Part shown: positions 55,467 through 64,000 of the stretch, one piece after another
How positions within the stretch are numbered: position 1 is the first letter of the stretch
Layout: every line of letters starts with the position of its first letter
NCBI RefSeq assembly: GCF_021134715.1
Contig: NC_060021.1
Coordinates: forward strand, 1,488,001 to 1,552,000
Direction: 5' to 3'
Source of the DNA: Daphnia pulex
Taxonomy: Eukaryota > Arthropoda > Branchiopoda > Diplostraca > Daphniidae
Length of the DNA stretch: 64,000 bases
Position numbers and translations under genes: made by a program
The notes under the pieces: generated by a model
Told to the model about the DNA's origin: nothing
Databases searched by the model: none
Seen by the model: only the letters and a program-made list of their open reading frames with translations

Positions 55467-57220
55467 TAAAAATAATATTTTTTATTTTTTGGCCCAGCAA
55501 AATATTTTTTAAAAATTGTTATTTATTCTCCTAAAAATAAACCAAAATGTTTTCCATCTGGAACCGGAATTTTTAGTTATTTGAATTTACCGCCATAAGT
55601 CCGTCGTCTGCTCGACTTGGCCCGGCATTTTCGAATGCCATCTATCGATTTTTCCAGCATCGATTACCTACAACTTGCGTGCCGGCCAAACTGTACTATA
55701 TCTTGTCGATGGCCAACGGATCACCTCTTCTTTTTCCTGTCCGGTTTCGACACGGTCAATTTAAATTTAAATTCCGCCAATAAAAGACGGGCAGCCTTGA
55801 ATTTTTCCTTCCCAACCCGAAAAGTTTGGCCGTCCCCAGGTCTAGCTAAGAAAAATCGAATCAAAAGTAGGTCGGGTTGATGCGCTGGCCCGTCTGCCTT
55901 GTTATTGTCACGCAGGTCTCTCCCAAAAGTCTCTACACACAATGTGCTGGACGGCCTCATTGGCCCGTTTGTAAAGAAAAAAAAACCCGCTGGAACACGC
56001 CACCCAAAAGTTTCAAAAAGCCTCAAAAACTTGTGAAATTGCTGGTCAACTGTTATCGAACTGGCTGGGGCGTAATGATAGAGCTGGACTGCGGCCATCC
56101 ATTTGTGGGTTGAAAATTCTTTTTGATCCGACCGGGCCGGAGATAATTGGCAACCGATGGTGTCCGTCTGAGTCACCAGGATGATGAGTGGTGGTGGTGG
56201 TGTGCAGCCACCGGATCCGTCGGGCCTTTTCAACCTGCAAAAAACTATTTCTGTCCAAGCCGGGCCAAAAAAATAAAATAAAGAAAAAAATGGGAATAAA
56301 TAAAAAGTTAAGACGGGCGTTGGTTCTTCTTTTGTCGTTTGTCTCTCATTCTATGCCCCCCGCGTGTGTTTTACGACCCTGTCAAAAGACATTCCTTGTG
56401 GGAGGGTGGCCGGCTAAAATACATAACAAACAGGAAAGAGAGCGGACCATCATTCACGGTAACAACTTCTGAAAAATGTCCAAGTGAAAGGTGGGCACAC
56501 AAAAACGAGTAGTTAAGACTCGAGGCTTTTTTTTCCAGCCATCAACAAACAATCAGGAGGGGATACCAAAGTCTCAAAAAAATAAATAAAAAAAAATTGC
56601 CCGTCTTAGTCAATATTGATACTCCCCTTTTTAGCCAGCTGAGTAAATGGGCGTAGTTGCGAAAAATATTTTTTCGAAAGAAAAACACGAAAAAAAACAC
56701 GCGTGTACTTAATTTTCTCGTTTTTCAACAGTCAACGTTTTTACCCAAAGTCTGTCAACAATTTCAGAAAAAAAAAATGAAAGAAATATTACACCGAGAT
56801 ATGGCATGCGAAAAAAAGGGGGAAATGTAACCCAAAAGAAAAAAACAAATTAAGAACACGAAAAAATGGGGGAGAAATTAGAAAAAAAAATTAAATCTGT
56901 GTGTTTGACTTGAATCATTCTGAATTTTTGGAGGTAGTGCTTCACTCTCTCTCTGCGCGACTCGTGTATGTGTTTTACATGTTATAACAAAATGCCTCGT
57001 CAATTGTGTTGTCTTCTTCTCCGTCTCTCTTGAAATGAACTTCAGCTGTGGGCTCCTATCAACATTCTTCCTAAATTTGTTTTTATCTCTCGAACAAAAG
57101 GAAAAAAAAAATTCAACTTTTTTTTTTCTGGTTAAGTTTTCTGAATCATCTGACGAAAAATCATTTTGGTCAAGCTCCTGGTTTGGTTTGATAAACTTGT
57201 GTGTACATGTGTGGTCATCA
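55467..57220. other. Intergenic, stum to hnRNP L
   Basis: AT-rich with many A runs and scattered GGCCGG or GACGGGC words. An open frame on the minus strand at 55721-56233 has no recognisable domain and biased composition. No gene supported. Confidence 0.5.
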
Positions 57221-60200
57221 TCACTGCGTCTGCTCGGCTTGGCCAGGCCGTGGGGTCGAAAAACACAATTTAGTCGTATAGGGCCATTTGACATCTAAAA
57301 CGAACAAACCATTTCATTAAAATAGATTAAAAGAATATAATTTAAATTAATTACGTACTGGCGCCGGAAAGGGGAATGTGGTTGCAGATGACGAGGGCTT
57401 CGACGGCCTCCTGGAGCGTGCTAAACTCCAAATGGCCGGACGAACTTTTTTCACCTGTCAAAAAATAATTAAAAAACAAAATTAATAAAAACGAACAAGC
57501 AACGAATAAATTTATGATCGTACTCTTGTTCTGCAGGAGCCGGATATCGGCGGGGAAAGCCGTTCCGTTCTCTTCGAAAACTTTGCGCAGGTCCTCCTCG
57601 GTGAGGCCGGGCGGAGTGTTGTAGAAGTGGAGGACTTTGCAAGGCGGCTGCAGTCGATTTTTCGAGGCCATGTCAGAGTTGAGGAAGCGATTGTTCTTGC
57701 TGTTGACGAAACTCTTGAAGGAAGGCGTCCCGTCCGGCAGGTCGTACGGCATCGACACGTCCGCCAAAAAGGCCTGTTTGGAATAACTGCAAATAAACCC
57801 CCCAAAAAATAAATAAATAAACTCAAAGTCATCGATTAAATAAAGAAATAAATGGATGACTTCATACTTGACGTTCATTTTCGTGTTGAAGAAATCCAGG
57901 CCGTTGAGGTAAAAAATGGCCCGGTCGACCGAAGGGGCATCGCCCATCTGAACCATAGCCGAGCCTTCTTTGGTTTTGAGAAATTTTATCTACAAAATTT
58001 TGGTCAAAAATGAATCAAATTTGATATTTACAAAGAATCCATTTAAATTTAAAATTTACTTTAAAGACGTTTCCGTAGAGACAGAGGAGATTAAAGAGCC
58101 GGTCGGCGTTCATCTTCTCCATGTTGAGACCGTAGACCATGAGGACGGCGCCTTCTTGGGGGCCGTCAGTGGCGTCCACGACACCCCGCGAGCCCCGGCT
58201 CTGGACGGGCGGACCGCCGGGTTGACCGCCAAACCTCTGGCCGGGAGCTCTGCCGCCTCCAATGGACCGTGACGGCTCACCACCGAACCGCCCGCCAGCC
58301 CCGCCGGCACTTTCCTCGTAGTCGAACCTCGGCGTGGCGCCGTCACGCCCCTGCCGGACACCGAATCCGTTCTCGTGTCGTTCCGCCGTCCGTCCATACT
58401 CGGGTGATCCCCCTATTAACATTAATATCAATAATAAACGCCCCTGAATTTATTTGGATTTAAATGATTTAAAACATTCTTACGGAATCCCTGAGGTCCG
58501 CCAGCAGGTTCCGGTAATAACGGTGCTGGCCTCTGTCTTTGTGAATCTGCAACATCACGAATGTAATTAGAACGTTACTAAATAAATAAACATCATCATC
58601 GGGTGGCACCTTCCCACCCAAACCCAAATAAATAAATAAATCAAAATGACTGGGCAACCATTTTAGTGGGCGGACATTTTGAAAAAAAAAAAAATACCTG
58701 CTCCCGGTGTAGGTGTCGTGTAATCCCACGTCTCTGAATCGTTTTTGTGGACATTCAACCTGGTTGGCTAATTTCCAAAAATAGAAAAAAATTAATGAAA
58801 CAGACAACAAAAAATATTAAAAATTCCAAAAATTAAATTTTTTTTTTCAAAAACATCCACGCCATCCGCTAAACGTGCGGCGGAGGTTTCGTGAACTGGG
58901 ACTGAGAGACGGAAGCGACCAAGATAACGTGAGGGGGAGAGAAAAAAGAAAGAAGTTTAGACGACAGAGACGGATGTAAATGGGGTCAGGTATAAGCTAA
59001 AAATAGCCCGTCTCCATAGCATTTTCGTGATGCTCTCCCGCTCAATCCTCCCTCCACACCCATTGCACAGAGAGAGAGAGACGAAGAATGTCAACATTTC
59101 AATAAGGTGGCCCGGGTAGAAAATAATAAGAAGAAAAGTTTAAAAAAGGAAAAATAAACGCCAAAGAATTTTTCAGAGAGAGGGGAGAGGTAGAGACGAT
59201 AATGCTTTGCTGGCTGCCGGCCAGCAAAGATGGAAAAAAATAGTCGACAGTGGATGAGTGACGACCTGATATCTAAGCGAATATCTTTCACAGGATCTAG
59301 CAGGAAGAACAAAAAAAAAAAAAAAAATAAATTTTAAAATGCAAGTGGAAATTCTAACCTTAGCGTATTCGATTTTCAAGGTGCAGCAGCCGGAATAAAT
59401 GTCAGCTCCATCTAGACCTTCTTTGGCAGCCCTTGCCATATCCACATTGGCAAACGTGCAAATTCATTAGTCGAGTTAAGGACATTTTCCAAACTTAAAA
59501 AAAATTAAAAAATCTAAAAAAATTAATTCCGGATTGAAAAGGATATTCGACCATGGCTTGGACGCCGTGTTTCTTGAAGATGACGATGCGTAGGACTTCT
59601 CCAAAGGCCTGGGTGATGGTGTGCAGCACATCCTAGTAGAGAAAGAGAAAGACAAGACGGAAACAAAAAATATATAAGACAGTAGACGAAGGTTTTTCTT
59701 TCTAGTTTTGTTTTTAGATTGGCGTGTTTCGTCAAAAAAGAATAACATTTGTGTCGGCATGTTTCATGTCTGTCAACACACTGGCCCGTGTTATATATAT
59801 AGTATGACTTATTTCTCTGCTCAACAGGTATATGATTTTTAAATTAGATTGAAGAAATTAGATTCTCTCTGGCAGAGATGGAATATAGTGGACAGTGTTT
59901 GGTTGGTGGGGAGTCTTTTTTGGCTATCGTTTTAACATTTGTGTTTGTTGTTTGGGTTTTTTGTTTTGTTACATGTGATGGTCAACTTACCACTGTGATT
60001 GGGTAGACCGGGTTCACGATGGTGAACAGCAAGATGTGGTTCTCGGGAAAGTCCCTATTGTATAGAACAAGTTGCAACACCGTAATCAAGTGTGACATGT
60101 CTGACGAAACAATCAAATGTTTTCTGCGTGTCCCCCACAAGAATGCCAAAGCTCATTCTTCCTGGCCGTTAATGCAATGATCCATGTTTTGCGAATAAAA

Positions 60201-60870
60201 GAAAGTGTCAATGTATACAGAGAGAGGAAAAATGCTTTCTGACGGTGGTGGTGGTAATGGTGCTGGTTGTGTCGATGGTTGTGGTGACAAGCTGAGTGGC
60301 TCAAAGTTATACATTACGACAGATATGGAAAACAGCAACTGGCTCTTACTTCTTTTTGAATCCTCCGTCCTCCTCCTTGAACTCCCAGCCACCTCCACGC
60401 TCTCCACCATACCAGTTCTGTGGCTCAACAAGAGAGAGAAAAGAAACAGAAACAAAAATTAGAAATATAAGCACATGAGCTGAATCCTTGTCAAAGCTCA
60501 GCACACATTAGACAAGAGAGAGACAGAAATGGGCAGCTGGATTGTTACATGGGGCAACATTTCTGGATGGACCGCACAGCTGCTAGTTGGACGTCAGTCG
60601 TGTGCTAATCCCGGCCTGTCATGCGAGGTTTCGCCGACTTGTCACAACTGATCGATTTCAAACTTTTTCGTGGTGGGCAGCAGCAGCAGCAGCAGAGCAG
60701 CAGCAGCAGCTTATCGAGCCCCAAACTTTCGTCTGTGTCGTCTATAGGAAGAAGGAGGGGGGCAGGCAGGCAATCAACCACACTCACAAACTTACACGCT
60801 GGGCATTATCCTGCTGCTGATCAGTCCTGGGTCTTTTGGGAGCCCGTCCGTTCGTCCCGTGAGCCGCCAT
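57221..60870 (-). CDS. sm: hnRNP L / smooth RNA-binding protein, 12 exons, about 476 aa
   Basis: Exons: 60796-60870, 60350-60417, 59991-60054, 59547-59632, 59359-59455, 58698-58767, 58484-58546, 58060-58412, 57868-57989, 57524-57786, 57359-57454, 57221-57294; phases all agree. The start encodes MAAHGTNGRAPKRPRTDQQQ, like hnRNP L. RRM2 (residues about 65-140): HILLFTIVNPVYPITVDVLH, GVQAMVEF, GADIYSGCCTLKIEYAK. The conserved linker TRLNVHKNDSETWDYTTP follows, then a Gly/Arg/Pro region. RRM3 (from about 263): AVLMVYGLNMEKMNADRLFN. RRM4 (from about 382): KVLHFYNTPPGLTEEDLRKV, ending PYTTKLCFSTPRP. It binds CA-rich RNA and regulates splicing. RRM1 is not found. The intron at 59456-59546 is AT-AC (U12 type). 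Confidence 0.9.
59456..59546 (-). other. U12-type AT-AC intron in hnRNP L
   Basis: On the coding strand the 91-base intron begins ATATCCTTTT, has a TCCTTAAC branch-site match about 20 bases from its end (59475-59482), and ends TTTGCAC. Removing it joins AUG GUC GA to G UUU GCC, giving MVEFANVDMARAAKE, the expected hnRNP L sequence. No GT-AG alternative restores the frame. Confidence 0.88.
60670..60714. repeat. CAG repeat in hnRNP L intron 1
   Basis: An interrupted (CAG)n run of about 12 units on the plus strand, within the first intron of the hnRNP L gene. Confidence 0.85.
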
Positions 60871-63400
60871 ATCACTTCACACCTCCTACCGAACTGAGAA
60901 CAAGTTCCGGCGTGAAATTGTCTCTCTCTCTCTCTCGGGAGATTATTTTTATTTCTTTTTTTTTTCTTTTTTCTTTTCTAAAAACCAGAAGTCAAGTTGG
61001 GCCCTTCTGCTGCTGGCAGACGTCGGTAGGGGGGGAGTTTGTCACTACACCACCACCAACACACAGACACACAAAAATTACGATTTTCGGGGGGACGACC
61101 AATGGACGTTGGTTGGCCGACTCACTCCGTCAGCGCCATCTGTGAGTCAATAAAATAAGCTCTTATTAATTTAGTTTGACAACTCGCGCAAATATTCAGC
61201 AAATCGATGGCAATTTCTTGAGGAATTTCAACAATTTTTTAAATTAAGAAATTTTAAAAATTAGATTGAAATTCCCAAATTGATTTTTCGTGGAATGAAA
61301 CACGTCTAGATTAATTTAATTTAATTAATTTGCAACAAAAATTAATCTGGTGCAAAATCAGAAAAAAAACAGTTGAATTTGAAATTAGATTTTGGCTAAA
61401 TATCAACCGAAGGAAAAGTGGGAAAAAAAGTCGGTCGTGTAAATCCGGACGAGACAAATAACAGGAAGAAAAGAAACGACGTTATTCTTGGCCGCCACAC
61501 ACACACAAGGAAAGTATCTAATAGTAGCCCTACAAGAATAATAGCCAATAAAATCTCTCCGAGTCGTCCGTGGTGTTTTCTCGACAATTCACCTGGGCTT
61601 TCGAGTTTCTACACGACGACGTGGAAAAGACGAAATAAACTATAGACTTTTTCCCGGCCAGACATACACGATATTACAGCAGCTGCCTTCGTCGATCAAG
61701 AGTCTATTAATCGTTGGTTTCAAATAGATATATAATATTAAAAAAGCAGCGAGTACGCGCAACAAAGTTGGCCGTTAAAGAGTAACGGACAAGAGCTGGA
61801 ACTGACCTGTTGTTTTCACAGCACGTCTGGATATGTGTAGATTTAAATAGAATCGTTTCGTTTGTAACGTTTGGTGGAGTATAACAAGATATACGAGATT
61901 CAGGTTCGTCGCTTTTTGATTTGCCCTTCCGTATATAGCTACTGGCTGATAGCCTGAGGGAATATTGACATTAGGGAATAAACTAGATGTAATGCTCAAG
62001 TCTTATTTCCCCAAAAATAAGTGAGTCATTTTATTCTTGTTCGAAATAAACACCAAAAAAGAGCAAATCGATACGTAACGTCCAATAATAGTCTGAATGA
62101 TTTCGACAGCAACGCCCCGGTTGAGATCTCCACCCGAATAATCGAACAAATCAGAATGGTATAAGTCATTCACTGCTTATGTCATTTCGAATTAAACCAC
62201 CCAAAACAGAAAAGTGTATATAGGTAACAACCGTTCCCGCGAAAATACTTCGTTCTTTTTTTTTAAATTCGACCTTTTAAATTATTTCGTGATTGAGATT
62301 TAATCAAAGATGAAGCGCTAAGAAATTTGAAAAAAAAAAAAAACTCAAAAACTTGTCGATAGGAATTTTGGAAAAGGAATTCGGTTGAGAAATAGACGAT
62401 AATTAAGCGAGAAAAACCTGTTTGATCGCATTTGAATGTTACGGATGATGAAGGTTATAAAGCAATGCTGGAAAAGGGGCTAGCTGCAAACGTTGAAATA
62501 TGTCCCTGCTGGTCATTGGCATCTGGCGGCTGCCAGGAAATAAGATTGTTTCGTTATCAAGGTTCGTGAGAGCTCTACAGCAGATCATGCGTGCCATTGT
62601 GTGAAAGAATTTTTGTGTTAAAGCGCTTATTAAAGAGAAAAGAGAACAACGTTCTGTTTAATGGGGGGAATAAAAAAGAGTATACACGTAACGACTATCT
62701 TGATGAAATCTTTTCAATTCCAATTCTTGGCAACAGGTCTGTGTCAATTGACATTAGCGTTTGCGAGTGCCTGCTGTAGTTAGTTGATCATAGGGAATTT
62801 TCAAATAAAATCTACAAACGAGTTTTTGGTCATTTTTAAAACAATTTCAACCTGTTTAAAATTACGCTGTAGTGTTTCCCTGATCTTATTATGTTTTACA
62901 ACAGGTCGACGGTCTTATCTCTTATGAAACAAAATAATTTTGGTGGGCTTAACATGAATACAAAAAGAATTACGTAATTGAACTCAGTTAATTCTTTTTG
63001 TTTCCTCAACTTTTAATCTAAATTACGGGAGCAGCAATTTACTAGCAAGGTATACTAGAAGTAACGCAAGGTATACTAGAAGTAATGCATTAACATGAAA
63101 ATTAATTAATTGAAAATTCAAATGGAATAAGAACCGATGAAATTTACTTTCGTCCGATGTCGATTTCCACCGCGATGGTCGACTATGCTGTGAGCGATAG
63201 CCCAGACATATTAACTATTGCCTTTGGCTATCAACCAGACTATATATATATAATGCCTAATGCATGAGATGAAATATTTACCATTCTTTTGAAATCGCCC
63301 CACCAGCATTGAGGCGCGTTGCACTTTGTGCGAGCGTGTTGTTGTCCAGTCACGCTTGTTCACTCGCAACGCATTCTTTTTTTAGACCGACACATTGGCC
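60871..63400. other. Intergenic
   Basis: Upstream of both the hnRNP L gene and the small-peptide gene. It contains simple repeats (TCTC run at 60921-60940, GT/CA and T-rich tracts at 60950-61075) and a short direct repeat AAGGTATACTAGAAGTAA (about 63046-63086). Otherwise AT-rich with no recognised gene. Confidence 0.5.
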
Positions 63401-63701
63401 ATGAAGAACCGCCTTTCCACCATCTGCGCACTGCAGGTATAATATTAATGACATATCGATTTTTTTAAAATTTAATCATTTCTGTTAATTATATTATTAG
63501 CCCATTTTTTATTGTCTAGATTTTTAAAAATTACATTTCTTTTTAAATCAACAAAATTTGGATCATTCATTTGTTGAATTTATGTAGGTCATGGCCGCCT
63601 ATTTGCTTCCTCTGGCCAGCACTGCCAGGATCTCCAAAGCAACTTCTTCTTTCTCACCGTTCCAGTCATACTACAATGGAATTCCCAGCAACGGTTATTA
63701 G
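63401..63701 (+). CDS. Putative 49-residue secreted peptide, 2 exons
   Basis: Exon 63401-63436 (MKNRLSTICALQ) and exon 63588-63701 are joined at a CAG|GTATAA donor and GTAG acceptor in phase 0. The product begins with a short basic n-region and a hydrophobic core (ICALQVMAAYLLPLA), compatible with a signal peptide. The mature peptide is about 25 residues (ISKATSSFSPFQSYYNGIPS and NGY). There is no cysteine and no dibasic site. The short first exon plus signal peptide resembles the layout of cuticle and secreted genes elsewhere in the window. Not assigned to a family. It could instead be the start of a longer gene with other exons beyond 64000. Confidence 0.55.
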
Positions 63702-64000
63702 GCTGAGCCAAACAATTTCAAACAACTTTCAATCATTTAAATTTTCAGTAACAAAAAAATTAAATAATAATTTAAGAAACCAACTTGATAGAATTAATTT
63801 AACATTTTTTCCCCGTGTGGAATGACCCATTTCATGCACCTAAGAAAGAAATTCTTTTAGATTGAAATTGATTTTTTTTTCTTAGCTTTGAAGTTTCTAT
63901 TAAATCTTTAATGATATACTATATTACCTTTAGATAATTCCTATTTGGTGAGTTATTTCTATACGACACCCGTGATCATTCATGCAGAATACCAGCAGCC
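63702..64000. other. Right edge, AT-rich
   Basis: 3' flank of the small-peptide gene. No other gene is recognised before the window ends. Confidence 0.4.

Noticed and set aside
55721-56233. 170-codon minus-strand frame between stum and hnRNP L
   Set aside because: No domain, no splice context and composition like the surrounding noncoding DNA.
60621-61145. 174-codon plus-strand frame with poly-Gln/Ser
   Set aside because: Overlaps the first exon and intron of hnRNP L in antisense; its features come from CAG and TC repeats.

Overview
The window looks like nuclear DNA of an arthropod, most likely a branchiopod crustacean such as Daphnia. The genes are compact, with many 60-100 bp GT-AG introns and one AT-AC intron. 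It holds RR-type cuticle proteins, a C1q-like secreted protein, arthropod orthologues of BMS1, stum and hnRNP L/smooth, and a degenerate interstitial TTAGG telomere-type repeat. No prokaryotic operon, CRISPR array, rRNA or tRNA gene was recognised. Species assignment is inference.

Layout. 0.3-5.0 kb: a complete 12-exon BMS1 gene (minus strand), which encodes the GTPase of 40S ribosome biogenesis. 5.4-8.0 kb: a graveyard with an EXOSC7/RRP42 exon-pair pseudogene, a cyclin G pseudogene and, butted against the cyclin G remnant, an AT-rich stretch that reads like a bacterial (Rickettsiales-type) histidyl-tRNA synthetase fragment. 9.6-9.9 kb: a long hairpin with telomere-like repeats at its centre. 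10.1-11.7 kb: an intronless KH-domain protein with an N-terminal membrane anchor. 13.2-15.2 kb: a three-exon C1q-domain secreted protein and a decayed partial copy.

16.3-50.7 kb is a repeatedly duplicated cluster with three gene types: (a) a short secreted protein built of two about 45-residue repeats (plus strand; two intact copies, one broken, one reduced to its 3' flank); (b) an RR cuticle protein lying head-to-head with it (minus strand; one readable copy, one with frameshift plus stop, several scraps); (c) a large membrane-anchored multidomain protease-inhibitor-like protein with thyroglobulin-1, WAP, antistasin-like and Kunitz modules (minus strand; one full-length 13-exon gene at 41.0-50.7 kb and two truncated, frame-damaged copies). 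The cluster is also marked by a foldback element, a 415-bp tandem duplication, inverted segments, a piggyBac-type MITE and a template-switch footprint.

53.7-55.5 kb: stum (SPEC3-domain membrane protein linked to mechanosensation), four exons. 57.2-60.9 kb: an hnRNP L/smooth orthologue (minus strand) with twelve phase-consistent coding exons, a 91-bp U12-type AT-AC intron and no recognisable RRM1. 63.4-63.7 kb: a two-exon gene for a 49-residue putative secreted peptide. The remaining stretches are AT-rich intergenic DNA. From about 36 kb to 59 kb the noncoding DNA is unusually rich in short GC motifs such as GACTGGGCAAA, GACGGGC and TGGCC.

Intron positions were inferred by eye from splice signals, reading-frame phase and family similarity. 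No alignments or transcript data were available, so single-base exon limits carry some uncertainty.
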